NCBI GenBank assembly: GCA_009774175.1
Contig: VSNG01000001.1
Location: 186,001 to 250,000 of the forward strand
Length of the DNA stretch: 64,000 nucleotides
Origin: Lachnospiraceae bacterium
GTDB taxonomy: Bacteria > Bacillota > Clostridia > Lachnospirales > Lachnospiraceae
Direction: 5' to 3'
Positions 16,898 through 26,050 of the stretch are shown one piece after another; within the stretch, counting starts at the first letter, position 1, and each line of letters opens with the position of its first letter. The translations under genes and the position numbers were made by a program. The notes beneath the pieces are model-generated. The model did no database searches and was not told the DNA's origin. It saw nothing but the letters and a program-made list of their open reading frames with translations.

Positions 16898-17774
16898 GCC
16901 CTGCCAAAATAATGCCGGCATAGCCGTCGCGTCCTGCGGCGCTTAAATGAATGCCGTCTGCGCAAATCCATTCCGGGTGCTGGGCGGCAGCCTGCGCCCA
17001 ATCAATGATATGGACATTCTCATTTGCTTCGGCAAGCGCGCGGATGGTTGCATTGGAATCCTCCTGCCAGCTAAGATCCCTTCCGTAAACAGTAACCCAA
17101 TAGATTGTCCGATCGCTTCCCAGCCTGTTGATCAGTTCCTGCCCCAAAGCGGTACTGAATGGGCCGTTTGTCCCAAGTCCGATCACAACAGTCTGCCTTA
17201 TGGCGGCCTGACTTTCCAGCGAATCAAGAACACCGTGGGCCTGATTCACCTGTCTGGACACCTTGGCGTCAATCACACAATCCGGAAGCATTCCAAGGAT
17301 CGCCGGGGAAGCGCCCAGCATGACCGAGTCGCCTACCATGGTAACAGACAGGGGCGTCTGCGCTTCTTCGGCTACGTTTTCTGCCTGGGGCTCTTCCACG
17401 GGAACCTGAACCTGCTCCTGTATCTCCTCCGCCGTCCCTTCTGTCTGAGACTGCGCATCTTCCGATGTAACTTCTGTCTGCGCTGCGTCCACGGTAACGT
17501 CTGCCTGTACTTCCGCCGACGCCCCCTCTGTCTGAGGCTGGGTCACTTCCGATACGGCTTCTGTCTGCACCTCCTCCGTTTCCGGCTGTGTTGCTTCCAT
17601 GACGGTTTCCGTCTGCATCTGCATCTCATTTGCCGCCTGTACATGCAGGAGCGTGCCGCGTCCCCACAGCAGCAGCGTGGGTATTACAAGAAAGCGCATA
17701 AGCTGCAAAGCGGTAACGGTTCTTTTTACTATGGTTTCTTTTCTGTTTACAATGCTGTTCACTATTTCCCTCAT
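16890..17774 (-). CDS. Secreted SGNH/GDSL hydrolase-like protein
   Basis: From the ATG at 17774: a charged N-terminus, a hydrophobic signal segment (MRFLVIPTLLLW) with possible cleavage after HVQAA, then about 100 residues of Gln/Glu/Thr/Val-rich imperfect repeats (VTQPQTEG type). The C-terminal SGNH domain has the nucleophile Ser in MVGDSVMLGASP, Asn in IGLGTNG and the Asp-x-x-His pair in DGIHLSAAG. It resembles the SGNH domain of OatA-type peptidoglycan O-acetyltransferases but lacks the membrane acyltransferase part, so it may act as a deacetylase or acylesterase at the wall (inference). The frame opens at a TTG at 17864, inside the promoter region. Confidence 0.75.
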   Translation of the reverse strand: MREIVNSIVNRKETIVKRTVTALQLMRFLVIPTLLLWGRGTLLHVQAANEMQMQTETVMEATQPETEEVQTEAVSEVTQPQTEGASAEVQADVTVDAAQTEVTSEDAQSQTEGTAEEIQEQVQVPVEEPQAENVAEEAQTPLSVTMVGDSVMLGASPAILGMLPDCVIDAKVSRQVNQAHGVLDSLESQAAIRQTVVIGLGTNGPFSTALGQELINRLGSDRTIYWVTVYGRDLSWQEDSNATIRALAEANENVHIIDWAQAAAQHPEWICADGIHLSAAGRDGYAGIILAGLL

Positions 17775-17866
17775 TTCTGCGCAAAAAATATTTTTCCGTT
17801 CACACAGTCCTTCCAAGGAACAATGGCGCTGGATATTTTGCACCATATAATATATTCCAAACAAGC

Positions 17867-17895
17867 ATTATAATATGTCTCATTTAAAAATTCAA
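17867..17895 (-). promoter_or_regulatory. Predicted sigma-A promoter of the SGNH gene
   Basis: TTGAAT (17895-17890), 17-nt spacer and perfect TATAAT (17872-17867) on the minus strand, just after the histidine kinase stop. The expected start near 17860 gives a leader of about 86 nt and rules out the upstream TTG start. Confidence 0.65.
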
Positions 17896-17903
17896 TCCTT
17901 TTA

Positions 17904-20249
17904 TTATATACCGTCGTCTTCTTTCCAGATTAAAATGACTTTAAAAAGATCCCCGTCCACCTTTATGTGCATTCTGCCTTCCTGTAACTCCACAAAGCTT
18001 CTGGCGATGGCGAGCCCCAGTCCGCTCCCCTCGCCGCTTCTTGCGCTGTCTCCCCGGACAAAGCGGTCTGTCAGACGCTCCGGCGGCACATTCAGTTCCG
18101 TGCCTGAAATATTTTTCAGTTCAATTTGCACTTCGCCGTTTTGCTCTTCAACCGTTACATACACTCTTGTGTCAGGCATGGCATATTTTATAATATTGAT
18201 ATAAAGATTATCAAAAATCCGGCTGGTCTTTTCCCCGTCCAGCATGAGAAACAGCTTCTTATCAGGAAGGTCAAAGCGGAAAGTCAGATTCGCGGCGTTT
18301 GCCTTATCCTCATATTCCAGATATACCTGTCTCACCAGATTACAGATGTCCACCTTTTCTTTTCGGAAGGTGACGCTGCCACTGTTCGCCTTGCTGACCT
18401 CAAAAAGATCCTCAATCAGCCCTTTTAAACGCAGCGATTTCCGCTCCAGCACCTCCAGATACTCTTCCCGTTGTTCCTGCGTTACCCCCTCTTCCTGCAA
18501 AAGGTCAATATAAGTAATCATAGCCGTAAGAGGCGTTTTCAGATCATGGGAAACGTTGGTAATTAACTCTGTGCGCATCCGCTGGCTCTTAACCTCCTCC
18601 TCCACAGCCTCCGAAAATTCGTCCTGAATATCCGAAAGAGCCTCCTTGAAGGATTCAAACATGCCCCAGTCCCCCGTAAACGCCGTCTGGAGATTACCGT
18701 CCGCCACTGACCACACCGCATGAACCATACAGGCGTATTTTTCCTGAATGAAGCGGATGTATTTTTTCAGGGATACATAAAGCAGAACGGAATAAATTAC
18801 AAGCAAAAACAATCCAAACACCCAAAACAGGCATAAGAAAGCCAAAAGCAGATAATTTGCGGCAACCAGCTTTAAAAGCGGCAGATTCATATCCTGTTCC
18901 AAATCCAGGTGCTCCGCTTCCCTCACAAAACGGCTTTTTCCTCTTCTGACCGAAATGCGAAGACTTCGGTAAATGCGAAGCCCAAGCCAGCGCTTCCTGA
19001 GATAATTTCTGAATCCGAACAGATACGCCTGGCAAAGGGCGCTCACCAGCACAAACCACAGCGTAAAGGACATCGTCAGGAAAAGCAGGTTGGCTGCCAG
19101 GACGAGAGCGTCAGCCATATTCAGGGAAAGCCCCGGCAAAACGCTGCGGATAGCATAGGAAAGACTGTAAGCCCAATGATCCGTCATGGTGCACTGCACC
19201 ATGCCCGCCGCAAGCTCTCGCAGCACCAGGAATGCGGTAAAAAGCAGCACGGCAATGCTCTCAATATGCAGGGGCAGAAGAAACCGCTCATGCAGATGAT
19301 ACCCCCTCCACAGGGGGAGAAGCAGCACGGCAAGTCCAAAAACCGCCAAAATAATGGAAAAATACTGTTGAATGCCGCTGTTATAATAGTTACCTTCCTG
19401 CGCCGCAGAAAACAGACGGGAAGACTCCCTGATCTGCGCCATCTGCGCATCCGTTATGGCGTAGCAGATCACACAGTTTTTAGGCGTGTTCGATATGTGC
19501 AGCTGCATCTGTCTGACATCGTTGTCCTGCCCGTATAGAATGGGTTCCTCCCAATCTATGCGGCCAAACGCGGAATAAGACAATCTCTCATACAGGCTTC
19601 TTTCCAGATAACGGCTGCGCATCACCCGCTGGATGCTTTTTAACAGACTGTCCACGTCCTCGCCACGTGCCCACACATGAGAAAGAAGGCCGTTTTCATC
19701 GAACTGCATTTTGATATAATATGGATAGCGTTCTTCCAACGAGACATCTACACTTTCGTTGCCCAGTGTAGTCAATGGACGTCCGATATTGGCGTATGTC
19801 TTTTGACTATTCAAGTCAACAATTTCGTAATCAATGCCGGAATCAAGCATTTCCTGAAGAGAATTATCCCAATCCGCAAGCAGGCTGTCCAACTCCCCGC
19901 CCGCAAAGGAAAGCGGCGTATCCTTTTCAAAATCATAGTATTCGGACGCATTCTCCATTTGCTGCTCCTCGGCTGTAAGATAAAGATCCCGGTAGGACAG
20001 CTCTTTCCCCTCCGCTATTTCACGAATCTGCCTGTACAGCACGGTATTAGCCTGATATATTTCATGCAGGAAATCACTGCTGGAAAGAATGTCAGGCTCT
20101 TCCCCGGCTGCACGGTCCTTAAAGGAAGGATACTGGAACAGAAAGGCTGCTTCAGCCGATATAATCAGAAGTACCGCAGCAAAAAGGCCGCCCCTTTTTT
20201 TGTTCCTATCTATTTTTCCATGTTTACTGTTTCTCGATTTTATACCCAA
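17904..20249 (-). CDS. Sensor histidine kinase (two-component system)
   Basis: The 781-residue membrane kinase has a first helix at about 21-40 and a large extracytoplasmic region (41-290). A cluster of about six helices follows (295-410 and 462-495), then a HAMP-like linker. The dimerisation domain has the phosphoacceptor His568 in NVSHDLKTPLTAMITY. The ATPase domain has an unusual N-box (DNLYINIIKYA) and G-box GEGSGLGLAIARSF. It overlaps the response regulator gene by 26 nt, so the pair is translationally coupled. Start is TTG at 20249, the only start codon near the first helix. The signal is unknown; VanS-like kinases share this catalytic core. Confidence 0.92.
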   Translation of the reverse strand: MGIKSRNSKHGKIDRNKKRGGLFAAVLLIISAEAAFLFQYPSFKDRAAGEEPDILSSSDFLHEIYQANTVLYRQIREIAEGKELSYRDLYLTAEEQQMENASEYYDFEKDTPLSFAGGELDSLLADWDNSLQEMLDSGIDYEIVDLNSQKTYANIGRPLTTLGNESVDVSLEERYPYYIKMQFDENGLLSHVWARGEDVDSLLKSIQRVMRSRYLERSLYERLSYSAFGRIDWEEPILYGQDNDVRQMQLHISNTPKNCVICYAITDAQMAQIRESSRLFSAAQEGNYYNSGIQQYFSIILAVFGLAVLLLPLWRGYHLHERFLLPLHIESIAVLLFTAFLVLRELAAGMVQCTMTDHWAYSLSYAIRSVLPGLSLNMADALVLAANLLFLTMSFTLWFVLVSALCQAYLFGFRNYLRKRWLGLRIYRSLRISVRRGKSRFVREAEHLDLEQDMNLPLLKLVAANYLLLAFLCLFWVFGLFLLVIYSVLLYVSLKKYIRFIQEKYACMVHAVWSVADGNLQTAFTGDWGMFESFKEALSDIQDEFSEAVEEEVKSQRMRTELITNVSHDLKTPLTAMITYIDLLQEEGVTQEQREEYLEVLERKSLRLKGLIEDLFEVSKANSGSVTFRKEKVDICNLVRQVYLEYEDKANAANLTFRFDLPDKKLFLMLDGEKTSRIFDNLYINIIKYAMPDTRVYVTVEEQNGEVQIELKNISGTELNVPPERLTDRFVRGDSARSGEGSGLGLAIARSFVELQEGRMHIKVDGDLFKVILIWKEDDGI

Positions 20250-20931
20250 CGCCCCACACCACCTTCAAATATTTTGGCTCCCTCGGATTAATTTCAATCT
20301 TTTCACGGATTTTTCTCACATGTACCATAATTGTGTCTGTGTTAATCGCCTGCTCGTTCCAGACCCTCTCATAAATTTCCTCCGCGGAGAATACACGCCC
20401 AGGGCTTTTGATTAACAGGAGAAGAATTTTAAATTCCGTGGGCGTAAGCTTCACAGGATTTCCGTCCAAAACCACCTCAACCGTGTCCTCGCGCACTTCA
20501 AGTCCGCCCACCGTATAAACTGTCTCCGCCTCCTTGTTCTGACTGTCCTTCATTTCCAGAAAACGGGCGTAACGTCTCAGATGGGAATTTACTCTGGCAA
20601 GCAGCTCCATGGTTGTAAAAGGTTTCGTCACATAATCGTCAGCCCCCATGTTGAGCCCCATAATCTTATCCACTTCCTCCGACTTGGCGGAGAGCATGAT
20701 TACCGGAAATTCATATTTCAGCTCCCGCATCCGCATTACCATGGAAATACCGTCCATTTTCGGCATCATCACATCCACGATGGCAAGATGAATGGTCTCC
20801 TTTTTCATGACGGCAAGTCCTTCAACCCCGTTAGCGGCCTGAAAAACCGTATAGCCCTGATTTTTCAGATAGATTTCGATTCCCTCCCGAATATCCCTGT
20901 CGTCCTCCACGATCAGAATATGATAGTCCAT
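20224..20931 (-). CDS. OmpR/PhoB-family response regulator
   Basis: The 235-residue regulator (from 20931) has a receiver domain with acidic pocket E9-D10-D11, phospho-acceptor Asp53 in AIVDVMMPKMDG and the conserved Lys in MLSAK. The C-terminal winged-helix DNA-binding domain includes LTPTEFKILLLLIKSPGRVFS and the recognition region NTDTIMVHVRKIREKIE, with the ending VWGVGYKIEK. The start at 20931 is supported by TGAGGA 7 nt upstream; the frame extends 12 codons further. It is the cognate partner of the overlapping kinase gene. Confidence 0.94.
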   Translation of the reverse strand: MDYHILIVEDDRDIREGIEIYLKNQGYTVFQAANGVEGLAVMKKETIHLAIVDVMMPKMDGISMVMRMRELKYEFPVIMLSAKSEEVDKIMGLNMGADDYVTKPFTTMELLARVNSHLRRYARFLEMKDSQNKEAETVYTVGGLEVREDTVEVVLDGNPVKLTPTEFKILLLLIKSPGRVFSAEEIYERVWNEQAINTDTIMVHVRKIREKIEINPREPKYLKVVWGVGYKIEKQ

Positions 20932-21063
20932 TGTCTTTTCCTCACTTTTCCCCTCAATATAAATCATCTGTGCACGGCTCTATCATAACCGAAAAATCTA
21001 AACAAAAACCGCTGCCAGTTCTTAACAAATTCTAAATTTAATCCTGAAATGATAAAAGACGAC

Positions 21064-21100
21064 AAAAAAGGCACTCCGGCCAGTTGGCGGCGGAATGCCT
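21064..21100 (-). terminator. Intrinsic terminator of argC
   Basis: Minus-strand AGGCATTCCG pairs with CGGAGTGCCT (10-bp stem, one G-T pair) and is followed by TTTTTT, 9 nt after the argC stop. Confidence 0.85.
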
Positions 21101-21109
21101 CTGCGTCTT

Positions 21110-22066
21110 TCAGGCGCGGTTCAAATCTAGTCCCTTTGCCTCGTCACATCCCAAAATAAGGTTCATACATTGAATTGCGGCGCCGGAAGCCCCTTTTCCC
21201 AAATTATCAAACTGCGAAGAAATAACAACGCGCTCTTCGTTTCCCGTCACATAAATCTTAAGGCCGTCCCAACCGGACAAAGCGTTTCCGGCAAGAAATC
21301 CGCTGGCCGCAATCTCGTCATCGGCTGCGCTTACCTGAATGAACTGCCTGTTCTGGTAATATGCCGCGTAAAAATTTAAGAGTGATTCAGGCGTCTGCTT
21401 CTTTGACAGCATATCCGTATAGAGCGGCACGGAGACAACCATGCCGCTGTAATAGTCGTCAATTATGGGCGAAAATAGCGGCGTGCGGGAAAGCCCCGTA
21501 ATTTTCTGCATTTCTTTTAAGTGCTTATGCTTCTGCGTCAACGCATATTCTCTTCCTGCCGACAGTTCTTTTGGCCTGTCTTTACTCTCATAAGCCGCTA
21601 TCGCTTTTTTACCGGCTCCGCTGTAACCTGAAATGGCAAAGCTGCTTACGGGATAGTCTTTCGAAAGAATCCCTTCCGCTATAAGCGGATATACGAGAGA
21701 AATAAAGCCGGTGGCGTAACATCCCGGAACGGCAATCCGTTTCTCGGTCTTTATGGCTGTTTTGTGCGCGTCGGACAATTCCGGGAACCCGTAGGCCCAG
21801 CCCTCCTGCGTTCGATGGGCCGTAGAAGTGTCAATCAAAATCACATTCTCGTTTTCTGTCAGGGAAACGGCTTCTCTTGCCGCCTCGTCAGGTAAACACA
21901 GAAAGGTGATATCTGAGGCGTTGATCAGCTTCTTCCGCTCCTCCGGGTCCTTTCTGCATTCCGGGCTGATGTGCAGAAGCTCTATGTCGTCGCGTCCCTG
22001 AAACCGCTCATTAATTCTTAACCCGGTGGTGCCTTCGCTTCCGTCAATAAAAACTTTGGCTTTCAT
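21110..22066 (-). CDS. argC: N-acetyl-gamma-glutamyl-phosphate reductase (type 2)
   Basis: NADPH-dependent reduction of N-acetylglutamyl phosphate to the semialdehyde in arginine synthesis. The 318-residue protein has the N-terminal VFIDGSEGTTGLRI nucleotide-binding loop, catalytic Cys116 in VPGCYATG, and a conserved SGYSGAGKKAI segment. This length and the SEGTTGL start match the short type-2 ArgC. It is a single-gene unit between the ilvC terminator and its own terminator; no other arginine gene is in the window. Confidence 0.93.
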   Translation of the reverse strand: MKAKVFIDGSEGTTGLRINERFQGRDDIELLHISPECRKDPEERKKLINASDITFLCLPDEAAREAVSLTENENVILIDTSTAHRTQEGWAYGFPELSDAHKTAIKTEKRIAVPGCYATGFISLVYPLIAEGILSKDYPVSSFAISGYSGAGKKAIAAYESKDRPKELSAGREYALTQKHKHLKEMQKITGLSRTPLFSPIIDDYYSGMVVSVPLYTDMLSKKQTPESLLNFYAAYYQNRQFIQVSAADDEIAASGFLAGNALSGWDGLKIYVTGNEERVVISSQFDNLGKGASGAAIQCMNLILGCDEAKGLDLNRA

Positions 22067-22106
22067 ATCTGTGCATTTCCTTTCTGTACCACACTGTCAC
22101 GATTAG

Positions 22107-22156
22107 AAAAACCTTACCAATTTTCAGTTGTCCTGTTTGAAAATCAGTAAGGTTTT
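22107..22156 (-). terminator. Long-stem terminator of the ilv cluster
   Basis: After the ilvC stop, minus-strand arms AACCTTACTGATTTTCA and TGAAAATTGGTAAGGTT pair over 17 bp with two G-T pairs, followed by TTTC. It separates ilvC from argC. Confidence 0.8.
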
Positions 22157-22185
22157 ACGTTCATAAAATATACGATAACCAGCTG

Positions 22186-23202
22186 TTAGTTGTTGATCAG
22201 CTTATCCTCGCCGTTCCAGCTGTAAAGCTTTCTGATCTCCTCGCCCACAACCTCGGAAGGATGCTCGGAAGCCAGTTTTCTCATTGCCTTGAAGTGTACC
22301 TGGCCGCCTGCGGAAGACATGTCAAGCAGGAAGTCTTTTGCGAAAGTACCGTCCTGAATGTCGGAAAGAATCTTCTTCATGGTCTTCTTTGTCTCGTCGG
22401 TAATGATTTTGGGGCCAGTGATGTAATCGCCGTACTCAGCGGTATTGGAGATAGAATATCTCATGCCTGCAAAGCCGGACTGATAAATCAGGTCAACAAT
22501 CAGCTTCATCTCATGGATACACTCAAAGTATGCGTTTCTCGGATCGTATCCTGCTTCTACAAGAGTCTCAAAGCCTGCCTGCATCAACGCGCATACGCCG
22601 CCGCAGAGAACTGCCTGCTCACCGAAGAGGTCTGTTTCCGTCTCGGTTCTGAAGGTGGTCTCCAGAACGCCTGCCCGTGCGCCGCCGATAGCCAGTGCGT
22701 AAGCTAAAGCCATGTCCTGCGCCTTGCCTGTCGCATCCTGATGAACGGCTACCAGACAGGGAACGCCCTTGCCGGCCTGATACTCGCTTCTTACGGTATG
22801 TCCGGGACCCTTGGGCGCGATCATGGTTACATCCACATCCTTGGGCGGTACGATACAGCCGAAGTGAATGTTGAAGCCATGAGCGAACATAAGCATATTG
22901 CCTGCCTCAAGGTTCGGCTCAATGTCCTTTTTGTACATGGCCGCCTGCAGCTCGTCGTTGATAAGGATCATAATAATGTCCGCCTTCTTGGCTGCCTCAG
23001 CCGCCGTATATACCTCAAATCCCTGCGCCTCTGCCTTCGCCCAGGATTTGGAACCCTCGTAGAGACCGATAATCACATGACAGCCGGACTCCTTTGCGTT
23101 CAATGCATGAGCATGTCCCTGACTGCCGTAACCGATGACTGCGATTGTCTTGCCGTCCAGGAGCGATAAATTACAGTCTTCCTGATAAAAAATTTTTGCC
23201 AT
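22186..23202 (-). CDS. ilvC: Ketol-acid reductoisomerase
   Basis: Converts acetolactate to dihydroxy-isovalerate, and the aceto-hydroxybutyrate homologue, with NAD(P)H and Mg2+; valine/isoleucine pathway. The 338-residue class I enzyme has Rossmann motif VIGYGSQGHAHALN at about 19-32, MIAPKGPGH, and Mg-binding DLFGEQAVLCGG plus the EC.HEMKLIVDL block. GGAGGAG precedes the ATG. It lies 73 bp after the second ilvN paralog and ends at a strong terminator, so it closes the ilv transcript. Confidence 0.97.
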   Translation of the reverse strand: MAKIFYQEDCNLSLLDGKTIAVIGYGSQGHAHALNAKESGCHVIIGLYEGSKSWAKAEAQGFEVYTAAEAAKKADIIMILINDELQAAMYKKDIEPNLEAGNMLMFAHGFNIHFGCIVPPKDVDVTMIAPKGPGHTVRSEYQAGKGVPCLVAVHQDATGKAQDMALAYALAIGGARAGVLETTFRTETETDLFGEQAVLCGGVCALMQAGFETLVEAGYDPRNAYFECIHEMKLIVDLIYQSGFAGMRYSISNTAEYGDYITGPKIITDETKKTMKKILSDIQDGTFAKDFLLDMSSAGGQVHFKAMRKLASEHPSEVVGEEIRKLYSWNGEDKLINN

Positions 23203-23275
23203 TTTTCTTCTCCTCCATTATAAAACGTTGTAAGATACTTTACTGCTGTATAACTGAAAGGGTCTGCCCCTTGAG

Positions 23276-23779
23276 CTAACTCAGATAGGTAACGTTTTCC
23301 ACGCCGCGGCTTAAGCCGGCAATACCGGTTCTTGCAAGCTCCAGAATTTCATAACTGTCCAAAACGGCCAGAAAGGCGTCGATTTTATCCTGATCGCCGA
23401 TCAGTTCGATGGTAATGCTGCCGGGAGACACGTCCACAGGATCCGCACGGTATGCATTGGCCACCGCGAAAATATCAATACGGTCTCTGGCGGAGTTTAC
23501 CCGAATCTTAATCAGGGCCAGCTCTCTGTATACGCTCTCGCCGGGTTTCAGTTCCTTGATATCCCGCACGTCCACAAGCTTGGCCACCTGTTTTTCGATC
23601 TGTTCCAGAATCTCATCGTCCCCGGAGGTAACAATTGTAATACGGGTATATCGCGGATCCGCCGTAACGCCCGCGGTAATACTGTCTATATTATATCCGC
23701 GCCTGGAAAACAGGCCGGCAATACGGCTCAGAACGCCGGACGTATTATCCACCAATAGCTGAAAAACCTTTTTCTGCAT
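23276..23779 (-). CDS. ilvN: Acetolactate synthase small (regulatory) subunit, paralog 2
   Basis: ACT-domain regulatory subunit: an N-terminal FQLLVDNTSGVLSRIAGLFSRRGYNIDS ACT pattern (shown here by its ends, FQLLVDNTSGV and RRGYNIDS) at about 5-30, and a C-terminal small-subunit domain ending near SRGVENVTYLS. At 167 residues it is the canonical bacterial IlvH/IlvN length. Known: the subunit activates the catalytic subunit and gives valine feedback inhibition. It has its own promoter upstream and precedes ilvC, so it can be made separately from ilvB. Confidence 0.92.
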   Translation of the reverse strand: MQKKVFQLLVDNTSGVLSRIAGLFSRRGYNIDSITAGVTADPRYTRITIVTSGDDEILEQIEKQVAKLVDVRDIKELKPGESVYRELALIKIRVNSARDRIDIFAVANAYRADPVDVSPGSITIELIGDQDKIDAFLAVLDSYEILELARTGIAGLSRGVENVTYLS

Positions 23780-23826
23780 ACAACCACACCTTTCTTAGCC
23801 GTCTTCTGGCATAAACACTGTCAATA

Positions 23827-23855
23827 ATTGTAGCAACTTAAGGGGAAAAAGTCAA
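23827..23855 (-). promoter_or_regulatory. Internal promoter between the two ilvN paralogs
   Basis: Minus-strand TTGACT (23855-23850), 17-nt spacer and TACAAT (23832-23827) with TGC just before the -10. It lies directly after the stop of the first ilvN and about 48 nt before the second. Confidence 0.65.
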
Positions 23856-23863
23856 CTGCATCG

Positions 23864-24361
23864 TCATCCCTGCTGTTCTTCCGCTTCCAGACATTTTTGC
23901 AGCGCCAGAGTTCCCGTGCGGGCCAGCTCCACAATGCTTACGCCCTTCATCATAGTGATAAAAAGCCTGATCCGCTCCGGCACGTCGCAGATCTGGATAA
24001 TGAACATATTCTTTGACATATCCACAATATCCGCATGCATGATATTACAGGTCTCCATGATGTCCCGTCTGTTGTTTTTGTTATATTTCACCTTCATCAG
24101 CATCAGCTCCCGGCTTACGCTGGCCTGCTCATCGAAGGTCTTTACCTTGATCACGTCGATTTTTTTATTGAGCTGTTTTTCAATCTGTTCGATTGTCCGC
24201 TCATCCCCGCTGCTGACCACAGTCATGCGGGACACGGTAGTATCCTCCGTCTCGCCCACTGCAAGAGACTCAATATTAAAACATCTTCTGGAAAACAGGC
24301 CGGCCACCTTGCACAGTACGCCCGATCTGTTTTCCACCAGTACGGAATATATTTTCTTCAT
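23864..24361 (-). CDS. Acetolactate synthase small-subunit-like ACT protein, paralog 1
   Basis: The 165-residue ACT protein shares the ILVEN-type start (YSVLVENRSGVLCKVAGLF), the ERTIEQIEKQLNKKIDVIKV segment and the ending VELARTGTLALQ with IlvN but is clearly diverged from its neighbour. The start at 24361 is set by GGAGGAGAGT directly upstream; the frame opens 18 codons earlier. It lies 63 bp after ilvB, closer than the other paralog. Probably a second regulatory subunit with different effector specificity (inference). Confidence 0.85.
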   Translation of the reverse strand: MKKIYSVLVENRSGVLCKVAGLFSRRCFNIESLAVGETEDTTVSRMTVVSSGDERTIEQIEKQLNKKIDVIKVKTFDEQASVSRELMLMKVKYNKNNRRDIMETCNIMHADIVDMSKNMFIIQICDVPERIRLFITMMKGVSIVELARTGTLALQKCLEAEEQQG

Positions 24362-24424
24362 ACTCTCCTCCATGTCAGATTTTTCAATCTGTCTTCCATC
24401 ATGCCGTTTTATCAAAAACCATGC

Positions 24425-26038
24425 TCAGACAAGATCCATGGGATCAATCAGGCACTCCAGAAGCACCGACTCGTCCTTTTCCAGAAAGGCCCGGATCGTC
24501 TCTTCCATGCCTTCCATATTTGTCTGTCTCATAAACCGCAGGCCGTAAGCCTCTGAAAGTCTGGAAAGATCGGGGCTGCCGGACAGATCCACCACGGAAT
24601 AATTATCTTTGTAGGTAAAATGCTGGTATTGCCGCACCATACCAAGATAGTTATTTTTCAGCACCACAATCTTTACGGGTACGTCAAACTGCCGCATGGT
24701 GGCAAGCTCCATCATGGACATCTGGAAAGAACCGTCCCCGCAGACCGCCACCACCTGACGCTTTGGAGCAGCCAGTTTTGCGCCCATGGCCGCAGGAATC
24801 GAATATCCCATGGTGCCCATGCCGCCGGTGGTAAGAAACCGTCCTTTCTTAACGATATGATATCCGCAGGACCAGATCTGATTCTGTCCCACGTCCGCCA
24901 CATAGACCGCATCTTCCTCCATAGCCTCGGAAAGCTGTCTGATAAAAGCCGCCGGGTCCACATAGTCAGGATTCGGTCTGCGCACAGGCTGCATGGACTC
25001 CCGGTAAGACACAAGCGTCTGAATCCATTCCCGGTCATCGCATACAAACTCTTCCGACTCCATGTCTTCAAAAATATGTCTTGCGTCTCCCACCAGCGGA
25101 ATGGCCGGCCCCACATTCTTGCCGATTTCCGCAGGGTCTACGTCAATATGCACAAGCACCTTGTTTTCCGTAATCAGATCCGGCTGGTTGACCGCCCTGT
25201 CCGCCACGCGCGCTCCAACCATAAGCAAAAGGTCAGACTCATTCATCGCCCGGTTGGCGAAGGGTTTTCCGTTGTTACCCACCATACCGAAATACATCGG
25301 ATGTTCCGTGGGCATCGCGCCGATTCCCATCATGGTGGACACCACCGGAATCTGATGCTTCTCAGAGAAGGCCCGAAGGGCGTCTTCCGCCTGACTGAGA
25401 AGAACGCCGCCCCCGGCGCAGATCAGCGGCCGTTTTGCCCTGGAAAGCTCTTTTAATACCTTTTTAATCTGGGCCATATTTCCCCTGATCGTAGGCTTAT
25501 AGGTGCGCATATTCACCTCGTCAGGATACCTGAACCTGCCAACGGGAGCATTCTGCACGTCAATGGGAATATCAATAAGCACCGGCCCCTTGCGGCCTGT
25601 GGACGCCAGGTGAAAAGCCTCCCTGAAAATCTGCGGAATATCCGCCGCATCCTTCACCAGATAGCTGTATTTGACAAAGGACTCCACAGCCCCCGTAATG
25701 TCCGCTTCCTGAAATACATCCGACCCAAGAAGCTCACTGTTTACCTGCCCGGTAATGCAGACAAGAGGAATGCTGTCCGCAAAAGCGGTGGCGATACCTG
25801 TAATCAGATTGGTTGCGCCAGGGCCGGAGGTCACTGCGCACACTCCCACTTTCCCGGAAACTCTCGCAAGGCCGCTGGCCGCATGGGCCGCATTCTGCTC
25901 CGTGCGAATCAGGATCGTTTGAATATCGGATTCCAGAATACTGTTATAAAAAGGGCATATGGCTACCCCCGGATAGCCGAACACATACTCGACCCCTTCT
26001 TCTTCCAGACATTTTATGATTACATCTGCACCTATCAT
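24425..26038 (-). CDS. ilvB: Acetolactate synthase large (catalytic) subunit
   Basis: Thiamine-diphosphate enzyme condensing pyruvate to acetolactate, or pyruvate with 2-oxobutyrate. Seen: GADVIIKCLEEEGVEYVFGYPG start, catalytic Glu in RTEQNAAHAASGLAR, FAD-type middle domain, and the C-terminal ThDP motif GDGSFQMSMMELAT ending in NN. At 537 residues it is slightly short for IlvB (about 560) but complete. It begins 12 nt after the metH stop and precedes ilvN paralog 1, so these are co-transcribed. Confidence 0.93.
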   Translation of the reverse strand: MIGADVIIKCLEEEGVEYVFGYPGVAICPFYNSILESDIQTILIRTEQNAAHAASGLARVSGKVGVCAVTSGPGATNLITGIATAFADSIPLVCITGQVNSELLGSDVFQEADITGAVESFVKYSYLVKDAADIPQIFREAFHLASTGRKGPVLIDIPIDVQNAPVGRFRYPDEVNMRTYKPTIRGNMAQIKKVLKELSRAKRPLICAGGGVLLSQAEDALRAFSEKHQIPVVSTMMGIGAMPTEHPMYFGMVGNNGKPFANRAMNESDLLLMVGARVADRAVNQPDLITENKVLVHIDVDPAEIGKNVGPAIPLVGDARHIFEDMESEEFVCDDREWIQTLVSYRESMQPVRRPNPDYVDPAAFIRQLSEAMEEDAVYVADVGQNQIWSCGYHIVKKGRFLTTGGMGTMGYSIPAAMGAKLAAPKRQVVAVCGDGSFQMSMMELATMRQFDVPVKIVVLKNNYLGMVRQYQHFTYKDNYSVVDLSGSPDLSRLSEAYGLRFMRQTNMEGMEETIRAFLEKDESVLLECLIDPMDLV

Positions 26039-26050
26039 ACTATAACCTCT

